DNA from: Suillus spraguei
Lineage: Eukaryota > Basidiomycota > Agaricomycetes > Boletales > Suillaceae
NCBI GenBank assembly: GCA_016800925.1
Contig: JABCPU010000138.1
Location: forward strand, 93,508 to 157,507
Direction: 5' to 3'
DNA: 64,000 bases
Position numbers and translations under genes: made by a program. Shown in pieces: positions 39,501 to 50,848 of the stretch. The notes beneath the pieces were generated by a model that saw only the letters and a program-made list of their open reading frames with translations, had not been told where the DNA came from and ran no database searches. How positions within the stretch are numbered: position 1 is the first letter of the stretch; every line of letters begins with the position of its first letter.

Positions 39501-41611
39501 AAACCGCACTAATTTGTCTTTCCAGGATACGAGTTCGAAGCACCGAAAACCCCAACAAGACAGTCCCTACGCCACGAGTACCCATCACCATCCGCGATCA
39601 CACAATCCAACCTTCGAAGTCGCACAAATTTCTAGGAATCATCATCGACGAAAATCTAAACTTCAAGGAGCAGGCAGCCCACGCACTGGCCAAAGGAACG
39701 AAGTACGCGCTAGCATGTAGCCGGATGATACGTCCGACGAAGGGAATACATGGGAAACTGATGAAAAAACTGTATGAGGGAGTAATCGTCCCGAAGATGT
39801 TGTACGCCGCAGATGTGTGGTGCGCAGGTCTAGTAGAAAAGGGGAGGGGGAAAAGGGGGAAAGGGCGAGGAGCAAGAGGCTTCGCCTCGCAGATGGCGCG
39901 AGTGCAGAGAATGGCAACCATATCAATTGCGGGAGGACTAAGATCAAGTCCCACAGACATGCTAGACGCGCACGCTAATGTACTACCTTTTCAGCAGACT
40001 CTTCGAAAAGCGTGCTACAGAGCCACGCTCAGAATGGCGACACTCCCACAGAAACATCCACTAGCCAAGGGAATCAAGAACGCATACGATTACGGCAAAG
40101 AGAGAGATTTTAAGGGGAAAAAACGCTATCCATCCCCACTGCATAAGCTGACGTACGAATTCAGGATCAACCCATCGACGGTGGAAAAGATAGACCCAGT
40201 CAGACACTACCCCAAGTGGGAGCCGGATGTAGACATCCACATAGCGGAGAAGGCCGAGACAGCAAAGATAGAAGACGGACTCGCCGATGAAAACCTAAGG
40301 GCGTACTCAGACGGGTCAATGGTGGATGGGGGAGTTGGAGGAGCAGCAGTGGTCATGAGAGGCAACGAAGTGATAGGAAGCAAGAGGTTTCACTTGGGGA
40401 GCGACCGCGAGCATACGGTCTATGAAGCAGAGTTGGTGGGGATGATATTAGCAGTACAACTGCTGAAGGAGACGGGAGGAAGAAGGGGCACCATATCCCT
40501 AGGTGTCGACAATCAGGCAGCGATAAGAGCAACCGAAGCTTTCCGCTCACAGCCAGGACACTACCTCATGGACCAATTCCACGATGATCTTAGAAGACTC
40601 ATCCCTGAGCACGACGAAAGAAAACTCAAAGTCAGATGGACGCCAGGCCATGTAGGGATACCAGGGAATGAAGAGGCAGACACTCACGCGAAACGCGCCG
40701 CACGAGGCGAATCATCAGACACACGAGCCCAGCCAAAGTCGCTCCTAACCGAGGAAGGAGAACTCAGAATCCTACCAAGGAGCAAAGCGGCACTAAGACA
40801 ACACTTCTACGCAAAGATCAAAAAAGAGGCCACCACCATCATGGAGAACTCACCGCGCTACACACTGCTCAAATCAGTCGACACGTCAGCACCATCAAAG
40901 AAGTTTGCAAAGAAGATAGAGAAGCTACCGAGACGTCACAGCTCACTGATGTTTCAACTCCGCACGGGACATATAGCGCTCAACAAACACCTCAAACGAA
41001 TAGCGAAATCCCCAACGGCGCGTTGCCCAGCATGCGAAAACCATGACGAAACGGTACACCACTTCATCCTAGTCTGCCCAGCATACGTGAACCAGAGAGA
41101 ACAAATGAGGAAAGAAGTCGGAGCAAGACAATGCAAAATCGAGTACCTGCTGAACGAAAGCAAGGGAATGAGAGCAACGTTGACGTACATCGCGCGCACG
41201 AGAAGATTGGAACAAACCTTCGGAGATGTAACCCCCCCAGCGGAAAAGGAGAAGGAATAGAGGAAACGCGACAACAAGTCGCACAAATCATATCAAGAGC
41301 CTGAAGAAGGCCCTAACGTCCGCGCGCAAGCCAGGACCACTGTATAGCATAGACAACCAAAAAACGGACCAAAGCATATACGAATAGATTAGATGTACAG
41401 TAGGTAGTGTCCATCATAGGGCATAGCCCCAACGGACAATAAACAAGGATCAAAAAAAAAAAAAAAAACAAGAAAGCCGAAATCGAGCGAGTTCGCCAAG
41501 CAAAAGTGGGTTATTCTCAGCAAACATGGTCTTCGTTTGTTGATGGTACTATTTCACTAGGACGCCGAAATTGAGCAACTTCGCGCGAGGCTTGCAGCCT
41601 TAGAGGGCTGA
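36573..41611 (+). CDS. Basidiomycete uncharacterised coiled-coil protein (paralogue 2), LINE-interrupted
   Basis: Exon 1 is 36573-37328 (252 codons, MSEPPPGLPALKFHCPNG; PEHEFLLFFFRHW; QCYWFSSTVWGSLKELF). The intron is 37329-37384 and exon 2 begins at 37385 (NRHKLHMEFEVEIEQQKAEI). The LINE enters at 37444. After it the gene resumes at 41471 with KAEIERVRQAK, an intron (about 41506-41560), and the last exon DAEIEQLRARLAALEG ending at 41611. Without the insertion the tail would be one short coiled coil. With it, host codons read straight into the LINE frame. Same family as 5101-6232; function unknown. Confidence 0.6.
37445..41260 (+). CDS. LINE ORF2: endonuclease, reverse transcriptase, RNase H
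   Basis: Open for about 1,270 residues. An APE-type endonuclease remnant carries IIWLGDFNRHHPMWE and TDHFPIIS, so the N-terminal catalytic residues are lost. Reverse transcriptase motifs are LFLDVKAAFPSV (near 39085), DQGCPLSPMGFIFYN, and GFIDDVALIA (near 39364), where FIDD replaces the usual YADD/FADD; both Asp are kept. RNase H I motifs are AYSDGSMVDGG, YEAELVGMILA, GVDNQAAIRA and WTPGHVGIPGNEEADTHAKR, covering the D-E-D-D set. A C-terminal zinc knuckle CPACENHDETVHHFILVC is near 41023. RT and RNase H look competent; endonuclease cleavage does not. Confidence 0.9.
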   Translation, partial: LVNKRLSKNNWHIIPLKSANAMAIELTGAFGKVRIYNIYNPCDSDSTLHFMERHMASEQNSQRHRKQQRIAQGDNTVYNEHIIWLGDFNRHHPMWEMQNNVHLFTAANLDAAGVLINLLSLYNLVQVLPPNIATLEASNTKNLTRPDNVFCSADLEHSFTQCSVEYQLRPVVTDHFPIISTINLQPERIETSPKHNFRDTDWEEFREVLETKLDDIPQATEIKTREQFDEAFKALTTSIAETVEKCVPKTKPSPYAKRWWSKELDTERKATHKLGRISRKKLARRNDPVHEEYRIARNRFSESIKQAKTNHWTEWLEELTFTGVWTFHRYVAGDPSDQIHTRIKTLQDPRGNNQDNTMQDNTRKSELLYEVFFRTPPDDDQVNPDFDYDPPICEFRPITNQQVHRAIAKLSPFKAPGPNGISNVVLMKCADLLVPFMAPIYRATFTLEVYPNEWKCSSTIVLRKPGRPDYSVPKAYRPITLLDTMAKILSSCVADDLTYIAEEHHLLPPTHFGGRPGRSTVDSLHLLTKFITDSWASKTNNHVSLLFLDVKAAFPSVVASKLLHNLRKARIPKEYVDWYKRRLDNRTTHLFFDDYQSNLFNVSDGLDQGCPLSPMGFIFYNAPVLRVADPRPSKGELSLGFIDDVALIARGRSYEESNAKVKNMMEKQGGALDWSEEYNAEFELDKTALICLSRIRVRSTENPNKTVPTPRVPITIRDHTIQPSKSHKFLGIIIDENLNFKEQAAHALAKGTKYALACSRMIRPTKGIHGKLMKKLYEGVIVPKMLYAADVWCAGLVEKGRGKRGKGRGARGFASQMARVQRMATISIAGGLRSSPTDMLDAHANVLPFQQTLRKACYRATLRMATLPQKHPLAKGIKNAYDYGKERDFKGKKRYPSPLHKLTYEFRINPSTVEKIDPVRHYPKWEPDVDIHIAEKAETAKIEDGLADENLRAYSDGSMVDGGVGGAAVVMRGNEVIGSKRFHLGSDREHTVYEAELVGMILAVQLLKETGGRRGTISLGVDNQAAIRATEAFRSQPGHYLMDQFHDDLRRLIPEHDERKLKVRWTPGHVGIPGNEEADTHAKRAARGESSDTRAQPKSLLTEEGELRILPRSKAALRQHFYAKIKKEATTIMENSPRYTLLKSVDTSAPSKKFAKKIEKLPRRHSSLMFQLRTGHIALNKHLKRIAKSPTARCPACENHDETVHHFILVCPAYVNQREQMRKEVGARQCKIEYLLNESKGMRATLTYIARTRRLEQTFGDVTPPAEKEKE
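37445..41470 (+). mobile_element. Tad1-like LINE retrotransposon, 5'-truncated
   Basis: Bounded by a 14-bp target duplication AGAAAGCCGAAATC at 37431-37444 and 41471-41484. The 3' end has AATAAA (41438-41443) and a 17-A tail (41452-41468), and the protein order is endonuclease, reverse transcriptase, RNase H. The endonuclease begins part-way, and no first ORF is present, so the copy is 5'-truncated, as is usual for target-primed reverse transcription. The clean duplication and open frame indicate a recent insertion. Confidence 0.9.
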
Positions 41612-41977
41612 TATTTCATATCATCATATCGTCAATTAACTATGCCCTACAGTCGTTCTAGTGTTGGATTATCAGGGGTTGAGGTACGAGCTCGACACTT
41701 ATCAGGAATCTTCGGGATCGATGGCGCATCGATGGCGCAATATTACCGGGCGTCGGCAGCATGGTTTTAGCGTTGGCTGGCATATATAAGTAGGAATTTA
41801 GAATCGTCAAGTCTCTATTTGCGGTCAACATCGTCATGCATACAAATACACTATGAGTGAAGTTTTCCCCAAACCTGAGAAAGTAGTAGTGTGTAGTGAT
41901 AACATGTCTTGGCAAGTTGTCTGAAGAAATGTACAGCTTAGTTGACTTCAGTCGCGGTGGTTATATTCCTACTATCG
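41612..41977. other. Spacer, no gene seen
   Basis: Contains a tandem ATCGATGGCGC pair near 41718-41740 and no convincing open frame. Confidence 0.4.
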
Positions 41978-43924
41978 TTAAGTTTTTCGCCACAGCCCGT
42001 CGTACTGTGTGGCGTAGAATGCTGCATAGGCCCGGGGTCGGGGTTTGTGGTCCGTACTGCAGTCGTAAAATATTGATATCAAAATGAATTGAAGAGTAAC
42101 AATCCCAAGGATGAACCAATACGACGCAGCTCTTCCCGCGTACTCGTGCGAACCTCCATGAGTAGCCTCCACGGAGGTCTCTATTGAGGTTATAGCAGCA
42201 AGACCAATTGCGGATCCAAATTGAAGCGCGCCGTTAAACATAGCACCAACTGTGCCGGACATGGATGAAGGCGCAGCTTGGAAAATAGCGATACTATGAA
42301 GCAAGTAAACCGTGCTCGGAAAACTGCTATTATTTGAAACTTACTTCGTATGTGAGAAAGCAACCATGACTCCGGCGCTGCCAAGTACAAATGCTGGGAA
42401 TACAAATGGCCAATAGTTTTCGGGCTTTCCCCCACCGAGCGCCAGCAGTAAGGTGGCGACCATGCACAATGATAGACCAGTAAGGATAATCCACTTCGGG
42501 CTGTAGATACGAGAGAGTGATCCAGTGCAGCTCGCAGCAAAGGCTACGATACCGAGTGGCAACCTAGAGAACAAAGAATCTTGATGGTTGGCGATATGAA
42601 ATGACAGCGAATACCTTACATGTGAACGGCTGTCGACATCATTGACCAATGAAACACGGTTTGCCACATGATACTAAAAATAAACATAACCACCACTCCA
42701 CCAAAAGGAAAAGGATGGCAAAAGTGCAGTGGCGAACAGAACAGAGAAGTTGTTGTAGAACCATGTCCGTGGTGGTCTGGTACAAGATCAGCCGGTGATT
42801 GATGCTAAGATTTCCGTTGACATACATGGCAGCTCGGTCCGCAGGCAAAAGTGTTTCCCAGTAGAAAAACCCAGCTATCATTATAATTGAAATGATCAGA
42901 AGAATCAATACAACCGGGGATTTCCAACCATCAGTGGAACCGGATGTCACGGCGAAAATCAACAAGATGAAGGAAACTATCAAAGTTCGTAAGCGACACA
43001 AAGAAAAGTATGCTGAAAGATTTATACCAGTCAAGACGCCCACGCCGACCAAATGAAGGACTTCCATTTTGCCCCTTTAGGCTTACGACTGCCTGCAGTC
43101 TCTCCGATTTGTGACGGTATCATGAAAATACAAATCAGGGCCACTGGAAAAGCCGTGCATGCCACAAACCAGAAGACCCAATGGTAAGACACCCATTGAA
43201 CGAACATTGCACCGACCACAAGACCGCCCACTATGTAAAGGAACTATGAGGGTTGTCTTACGATATGCGGGATGCTCACTGTTGGCCACCGCACCACAGC
43301 CTGCAAAGAACCCTACTGCCCGAGCCTGTTCGAGTGGATCTGGAAATACCTTGACCAATAGTTTTAGAAAGAGGGAATCGTCATCGCAGAAGCTAAGAAG
43401 TAACCTTCATCAGTCAGAACCAACACACCAGCGAGAATGATCACCTATTCCAGTGATTGCTCTCAGAACAAGGATAGGAACTGCGGTGTAAACGAATCCT
43501 GCGCACAACGAGAGGATACCAAGAGTGGACACTCCTCCAATGAATACAGTTTCTATGAACCATTAGATTAGCATGTACGTCAGGTATGCTAGGCAGCACA
43601 GTACTAACTTGGGTTGTATACGTCACTGAGACGGCCACTCTAAAACTATGCATTGAAGTGCAAATCAGGACTTTACGGGATGGACACGCACGATAAGTAG
43701 GAATGATGAAAAAGTTAATCGGAACCCACTAAACACCCAAGTGGATTGAATTTCAGTCATACCCATGGATGCCTCAAGTGTAGGATCGCAGATAAGAGAG
43801 CCGACATACTCAAGGTATCTATAAATTGAGTAAGACAGAACATGACTAACAAAATGAGTTTGCGGGCAAGAGAAAGCCTTTGGGGTTCATGAATATTCGT
43901 GGAGAGGGGCAGAAGTGGTGACAT
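41978..43924 (-). pseudogene. MFS multidrug-type transporter, right full-length copy with frameshift
   Basis: Minus strand from ATG at 43924 (MSPLLPLSTNIHEPQRLSLA) through the same exons as the left copy and on to the C-terminal half that the left copy lacks: FHWSMMSTAVHM, LPLGIVAFAASCTGSLSRIY, ENYWPFVFPAFVLGSAGVMV, SSMSGTVGAMFNGALQFGSA, and the tail HKPRPRAYAAFYATQYDGLW, ending at 41978. It is complete in extent. However, one base is missing near 43785 compared with the left copy (GCGATCCTACAC against GCGATTCCTGCAC), which shifts the frame after the first helix, and another shift appears needed near 42710. If these are sequencing errors the gene could be functional. Confidence 0.7.
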
Positions 43925-44648
43925 TGTCCTGAAAAAATGCAGACAACATTGAAACGTTGCAGACTATGTCGCAGTATTATAGTGAGATAGGTCAGGGACG
44001 TACTAGCTCGCGAATGGCAATCGAGCCAGACCCTGAGACATGCTGCGAAGCTCTCAACCATCGGAGGCGAATGGCTGGATGCTTATTTACTAATCGAGCC
44101 AGAATCCTGCGGGCTGAGGGCTTGAAGTACGGCGCGAAGCTCAGAACGTGGGCCTCGCGATTGTCAAAAGAAGCAGAATTCTTCTGGAAAGATTCCAGAG
44201 TCTGAACTCTGCTTACGGGAGCCTTCCAGAGGCCTATATATAAATATATGATTCAATGAAATCATCGAACGCTTGTATGATGGCGGACCGTGACGACTGC
44301 AAAAGGTTTGTGTAATACGAAAGTTTGAAAACGATTTATGAGAGGCATACCAGAGTTCAACTTGATCATTCGATGGGTCTTTGCAGCGAGTCCGAGGCAG
44401 GATGTACCATTACGCCGGAGCGAGTATTGTAAGTCTGTAACTAGCACTAGTAACTGCGCTTCCGAGGCACGATGCATGAATTATGACGTACGTCTTTGAG
44501 GGTGATGTGGTGGTATAAGCCAGGCTGGTCCCGAGCTTATGGAAGACTCATGATGGGGGTAACCGCCTATTGCCACAGTGCCGTATATAATGCTGCGCCA
44601 ACTATCCACGATGCAGCATTTTATGTAATTATCGCATCTCGACCTATT
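42709..44648 (-). repeat. Block A, right copy of inverted duplication
   Basis: Reverse-complement partner of 2533-4687. At the outer edge CGACCTATT is followed by unique GGCAACTTG. At the inner edge the MFS gene simply continues, so this looks like the source of the left copy. Confidence 0.85.
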
Positions 44649-44868
44649 GGCAACTTGAAGAATCCCTCCAAAAAGACAAATCGTGTGTCATTCACCAAAT
44701 GCATCATGCATCGTACGCCACACTTCGTAAGCTTCCGATGGAAAACACATTTAATTGGCCGACTATGCTACAGAATATAAGCTGACCAGAAATGCACAAG
44801 TACTACAGACATAACGGGACTGCGAAGCTCGAGGGTTGATCACAAGAATATTAATTATAACGGATCCT

Positions 44869-47187
44869 TCACGACCGCGACTGCGATCGCTTCCATAACG
44901 ATTCCGTTGGTTCAGATGTGCAAAAAGCACGCGTGATCTTCACCCACTCCTCATGCTCTTTCTGTAAGAAGCAAGATAGCTGAGTTGCACAGGCGTGGGA
45001 TGGTGGGCGTGGAGAATAAACATGTAGTCTGACATGTCGCTCTGTTGGACCACCGAAAAGGCATTTTCTCCGCTTCTGATAAATGCGGAGATATCGACAC
45101 AATTGTCTGGAGTAACCTGTCAAACGGTCATTCCGGCTTCAGTGTAGTTTGCAAGTACACTATGCGATGACACTCACAAAAATAGGTGGAGCTAGTGGAA
45201 TGATAAAATCCTTCCCATCCCGCTTTGTCTGCAATGAAAGGTCTCCAGATATGGGCCACGAACATTGCGAATGCATCGTAAGTTGCTCAAACGGAATCGC
45301 TTGATCATCTTCTGGTGGATTGGGCAAAAGACTGGGGAGATGATAGCAAGCGAACGATACACAAACACTTTGTTCCAAATCTCTGTAAACCGCTGAATAA
45401 GTAGATAAAGGCGAGAAAATGACACATACGTTGGTGATGATTTACGCTTAGCCCACCGAGCAATTTGGAGATAGAGTGTATGATCGAGATTGAAAGTAAG
45501 GTTGATTGTCCCGCGAGGTGACTCGAGTCCTTGCCGAAACATCATCACGGCCATCTCCCCTCCAAATCTCGCACAGGCGGCTTGCGAAGGGGTATTATCT
45601 ACTGGAGACAACAATATTTCGTCTCCGTGGTTTCCTGCACCTGCATCTGAGGATATTGCAGGTGGCTGACTTGGGGCTAGGGAATCCGTATTTGGTTCTG
45701 GCGGCGTCGTGAGCTTGGGGACAACATCTCCTGGTGTATCCAAGAGAAGTGTTTCTGAACCTTGAGGCACATGTTGCCTTTGAGAGTCGTTCATAACAAC
45801 ATCAACCATAGTGGGTACGATTTCCTCTTGGTTGAGTTCTTTAGCATCTGTAGGCACCGAAATCTCAGTAAAAGACGAGGTACTCGGCAGATCAACGGCA
45901 TTCGCAGGAGCTGCAGGCTCGTTTACTGTAGTCGGTTCAGTAGATGCCGGTCGTAGAGGTATCCTTCCTGGCATGCGAGATGGCCGTATTTTCTCCGCAG
46001 GCGGTCCCGTCACATCATTTGAAACATTAGGCGCACTGGGTGGCCCGGGAGCAGCAGGACTTAAAGGCTTTGAGTCAGGAGAAGCTGCAGGCTGATGATG
46101 CGCCTTAAACCATTCGAGGTCACGGTGTTTGAGGTGCTCAGATAGTGAAGATGTCAGAGATTGGCGCTTTGGCTGCAGTTTTGGAAGGGGTTTCTGGATA
46201 GAGGCACTGGTCGGGGTGTCCATGCGAATATCTGAGCAGGGTATAGATGTGGTCGAAATGTGCATTGTAATCTATAAATTTATATGTCAAACCATGAATA
46301 AACAGCCCGTGCACACCTTACAGGTGATTGAACTGAAGGCTCCGCTTGCGTAGTATTAAGAATAGTACTAGGAAACATTAGGTTTGCGCTTGGAGTCGCA
46401 TCCCGGGCAATTGTGATTACTGAGGTAGTGTCCCAAAACAAGATCATGACATGATGTTCAGGTTTAATAAATGCCTGCGTACTTGTATTCTTGAGCCGTG
46501 GCTTCGCCTTCAGCTCGGACAGGATATGTGATTCTAGCCGAAACCCGAGAGGAACTTTGGATCAAGTCGTGGAGTCGGACTACGTGACAAAATTGACAAA
46601 CAGCCGAATACTTGGTGAGATTCAACACGTACATTGCAGGTCCTCTCAGTGAAAAGCGGCAAGAAAGGAATCACGGCGCGAATTAAGGCCTGGTATATGT
46701 CCATCGCGGCCACTGCTGACGATTCTATATGGAGAAACCTTGTCGTAAAGGTTTGGTGGGCAATCTGTCCAGTACAAGATGAAAAAATAGAGCAGAAAGC
46801 GATACATCTACACACCTCGAGGAGCAAAACGATCTGATGTTAGGGGTCAAAAGTAGTTATTGAGTCTTGCTTCTGTCAAGTTGATCGAGAATTCTAACAC
46901 TTACATTACGTAGAGCGTCAGGATAGTACGCTTTCTCAGAACCCAACCAGTTCTTCAGCTTATTGGCAGTATTTATATACTCGTTGACGTCTTTTGATGC
47001 GAGCCTGGTTGCAAAGACCGGGAAAATCTTCGCGTTGGCGGCGACGGCAGTCTGTGGACGAGAACTCATGAAGTCCTTGGATGCTGATGAAACCGCAGAA
47101 AGCTGTTGGACTACACGGAATTGACTATCTGTAAAATATTTAAAGGCTTAGACGCCCCATCAACCTTGTGGTCGTTATAGTTGTCAT
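44869..47187 (-). CDS. Uncharacterised gene X, right copy
   Basis: Minus strand from ATG at 47187 (MTTITTT, intron, SQFRVVQQLSAASSASK). Blocks are KNWLGSEKAYYPDALRN, HQTFTTRFLHIESS, a Pro/Ser/Ala-rich linker, then MHSQCSWPISGDLSLQ, DFIIPLAPPIF, DNCVDISAFIRSGENAFS and, beyond the point where the left copy ends, QQSDMSDYMFILHAHHPTP. A one-base frame change seems needed near 44970 to reach KEHEEWVKITRAFCTSEPTE and the stop at 44869. The alternating hydrophobic pattern of the C-terminal part suggests a beta-rich domain. Family not recognised. Transcribed in the same direction as GUA1, 172 bp downstream of it. Confidence 0.5.
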
Positions 47188-47359
47188 ATCAAAAGAGTAC
47201 AAGTTGTGGCTCGCAGGTACAACTTGTACAGCCGCAACAAAGGCAAACAATCTCAGACCAATTGTCGGCATACTTTCTACTTCATGTAATTACGTATACT
47301 GAACAAACGGATATATATTCTATGTATTGTTTTCCGTGTTCACGCTGCGTCGTCAACAA

Positions 47360-49484
47360 TCATAGCCACTCCACAGTCTAAAAAATGAAATCAACCTTAA
47401 CTCGGATGAGACAAAATGACAGGACTTACAGCAGGGGGCTTCGAAGATATATCATAAGTGACACGATTGATCCCACTTACTTCGTTAGTAATACGGACGA
47501 TATCCGACGCAAGACTTCGGGAGGGAACGCATACCTTGAAAATCAAGTTAGCATCAAACAGGACTAAAAAGTAAGACAAAACATACCAATCGGCAGTCAT
47601 GAAGTCTTCCGACGTCACCGCCCTCAGAGCAATTACCTGTGAATATGTTAAGGCAGTAAAAAGAGTGTGTCGTCCTTCAAACCTGCTCGTATGTGCGCTT
47701 GTCACCCATCACGCCTACAGCCTTCACAGGAAGCAAGATGGCCATGGCCTGGCTAATTTGATTGTAGAGGTTCGCCTTGCGGATCTCCTCGATATAAATA
47801 TGATCCGCTTGTTGCAGGATCATCACTTGTTCGCGTGTAACGGGACCCAAAATCCGAATGGCCAGACCAGGACCTGGGAAAGGATGACGTTGAACCAGAG
47901 GTGCTGGTATCGACAGGAGTCTCCCAAGTGCACGGACTTCATCTACGTAGAACGGTCAGTGTAATCAATAATATGGGATTCCACTAGTCGAACCTTTGAA
48001 GAGCTCGCGTAGGGGTTCAATTAACTTCAACTTCATGTCCTTGAGAAGCCCACCGACATTGTGATGTGTCTTTATGGTTGCACTAGGGCCCTTAAAGCTG
48101 ATGCTCTCGATGACATCTGGGTATAGCGTTCCTTGCAACAGCCATTCAATCTTCCCCTTTGCCTCCGCTCCATTCTCTTCCTTCTCGGCAGCTTCCTCGA
48201 TCTTCGACGCTTCTGTCTCGAAAACGTTGATGAACGTGTTCCCAATAATCTTACGTTTCTGCTCCGGATCTTCGACACCATGAAGTCGGGAGAGGAAGAG
48301 CTCAGAGGCATCCACCACGGTCAGGTTGACGCCAAGATCTTTATTCAGCATGTCGTTGACTTGTTGTGCTTCGTTCAGACGAAGCACGCCGTTGTCCACC
48401 ATGATTGCATGGAATCTGGTATGCGAGTGAGATACAAGTTACGAAAAGAACGTAGGGGCGCACCTGTCGCCGATTGCTTCGTGCATTAACTTGGCTGCAA
48501 CAGTGCTGTCGACGCCTCCGCTGACTGCGCCGATCACACGTCCTTTCGGACCACATATCTCGCGGATGCGAACGATTTCCTTGCCAATAAATTCCTCCTG
48601 CAATCACTGTGAACATGACAATAAACGTAGCACCGTGATTACTTCACCATTGTCCAGTTTGGTCGGCATTGGCATATATTCAACACAAATCGACCAATGA
48701 GCTGCCTTCCCTGCGGTGAATGTGTTACCTCTGGATGGAACTGAATGCCATAAATCGACTTGGAATTATGTGCGATGGCGGCATAGGGAGCGGTGTTCGT
48801 CCGTCCGATGACATGGAAGTCAGGAGGCATAACAGACAGTTGATCTCCGTGTGACATCCAGACCTTATCGCAAGTCAACTTGGCTTATGACAGACGAAAC
48901 GAAAAACACGCACTTGCATCTGATCGCCGAGTCCTTCGAACAGGGCATCAACGGAGTTTCCAGATCCACTGGACCTGCTGATCTGAACCTCTGCAAGCCC
49001 GTATTCGCGATGATCGCATTTTGCTACCTGTCCCTTATAATTACAGCAGAGCTCCTGGATCCTGCGTGAGTTAGTGTCCACCATGATGCTCAAGAAAACC
49101 AGACCTGGAGGCCATAACAGATACCAAGGATAGGGACACCCAGAGTGTAGATACCAGGGTCCGCGTGAGGTGCATCGTCGTCGTACACAGAGTATGGAGA
49201 TCCGGAAAGGATGATCCCTGGAATTTTGCGTCAGAAACGCGTTTCCCGCTGCATCACACGAGCGAACCTTTGGGTTTGAACTTGAGATCTGCTAGCTTCG
49301 ATGTACACGGCATAAGCTCAGCATATACGTTCAATTCACGACATCTTCTTGTTATGAGATGACTGTACTAAACCGACACTGATGATCAATATATGAGACG
49401 ATGTGAGCTAGAACACAAATCCCGAACCTGTGAACCAAAGTCAAGAATAAGGATGGTATCGAACTGATCGTGTATTTCGGCCAT
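47360..49484 (-). CDS. GUA1: GMP synthase (glutamine-hydrolysing)
   Basis: Catalyses XMP + ATP + glutamine to GMP in the cytosol. Start at 49484 ([19 protein letters not shown]). The amidotransferase domain has the nucleophile GICYGLQ and the His/Glu pair FHPEVTHS. The ATP-pyrophosphatase domain has SGGVDST. The dimerisation/XMP part carries [25 protein letters not shown] and the C-terminal SKPP...TVEWL, ending at 47360. There are about eight short introns. The left copy's stops are sense codons here (CGCGAA; GCTGCCGAG), and EGLGDQM is in frame, so this is the working copy. Length (about 540 residues) is normal. Confidence 0.9.
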
Positions 49485-49783
49485 TTTGTATGATTGAGGA
49501 CTCTCAAGGTGGACTTGACTGAAGAAGATCGTCGAAATCTTTTGCTGATAAGTTTGATGATCTGAGTTTAATAAAAAATTAAGCACCCGTGGGAAACTTT
49601 GCATCTCAACAGTGTCAACACTGATATTAACGAAAATATTCCCTCAACAGTTTCCTTGAAATTTACTTCAAAACGGTAATTTGCGTAGAATACCATCACG
49701 AAAGTGGGAGTTAATAAAAGTAAATTCCCCTGCTCCTTGTAAAGCACTAGACAAGTGTTCACTTCACCGAGTATGACACGCTA

Positions 49784-50346
49784 TCAATGCATCGTGTGCA
49801 CGCGCTCCTGGAAAGCAATAGAGGTCATACGGGTTGCTGCGTCGGAGCCGGCCACAAGCTTAGCGTGATATTCTCGAACATTGAAGGTTCGGCGGGGTCC
49901 CAGCACAACCATCTGCATGACGTGCAAAACTGCGAGACACAGTGTGAGGACCTCAAACACGGTGCCGAGCATCCAAGCAATAGAACCCAAAAGTTGAACA
50001 TCTTCCACATGAGCACTGATAGGCGTCGGAGAGAACGAGTTCTCCTGGTATTCATCAACGAAATGAATATTAACAATTATGTAGGCGTACCTCCTGAAGC
50101 ACGCATCATTAACATTATGGTTGCCACCGTCGAAAATGTTGACAGCCAGGAAAGTCTTTAAGTGACAATAAGAAATATCAGCATCTTTCTGGATCGTTGA
50201 TACATGGCATGCAACCGAGTGACGATGATGACTTGCGGTGAAGTCAATATCACCGAAATCTCGCATATGACAATGGCAATGGCATATACATATACCACCA
50301 CTCAGTGCTTGGATCGCCAAAATGAGGTTAAAAGATGATCGATAAT
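49784..50346 (-). CDS. DUF6533-like integral membrane protein, right copy (partial)
   Basis: Minus strand with FNLILAIQALSGG, LIVT, FLAVNIFDGGNHN, LLGSIAWMLGTVFEVLTLCL, AVLHVMQMVVLGPRR and the tail REYHAKLVAGSDAATRMTSI, FQERVHTMH at 49784. Hydrophobic segments fit a multi-spanning protein. The N-terminal helices expected for DUF6533 were not found between 50346 and 50700, so the gene may be incomplete or its first exons unrecognised. It lies head-to-tail upstream of GUA1. Confidence 0.4.
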
Positions 50347-50848
50347 GGCGGCTGGCCGTTCTTGCCTCGATCAACCAAAGGTAAAATCAATCCAGGGACT
50401 GAACGTAAATCTTGGTCAGAAAGCAAACAGATAACTCACAAGTTCTACCCAGGTGCGAGCATATATCTTGATGACTATTATTTATGTTCTGAAGTGTCCT
50501 CCGCCAATCTGTCGCTTCATGAGCACATTCTCGCTCTCCGGTTCGGTTATGGAGCATTCGTATCATAAGGTTGCCACTGACAATGATGAGTACAGGATCT
50601 TCGGTCTGCATATGAACCACCATATATGTCACACTTTCGTGACATAATGTGACCTCCGCCAAAAGTGTGACATCAAATTACCTATAGTATCTGCTAATTA
50701 TACGAAGAAAAATTGATCTAGAGAGGTCTGTCTAGCACAATGAAGTATTTCTTCTCGTTGTAGTTGAGCGCAAAAATTACAAAGTTGTGATGATAAGTTA
50801 AGTGAAACTCACTCTCAGTCTGATAGAACGGAGAAGGACGGCGGGAAA

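Larger units (their letters stand above)
45057..50346 (-). repeat. Block B, right copy of inverted duplication
   Basis: Reverse-complement partner of 7051-12318. Gene X runs through the lower edge without a break, while the left copy changes to unrelated sequence there, so the right copy is the likely source. Confidence 0.85.
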
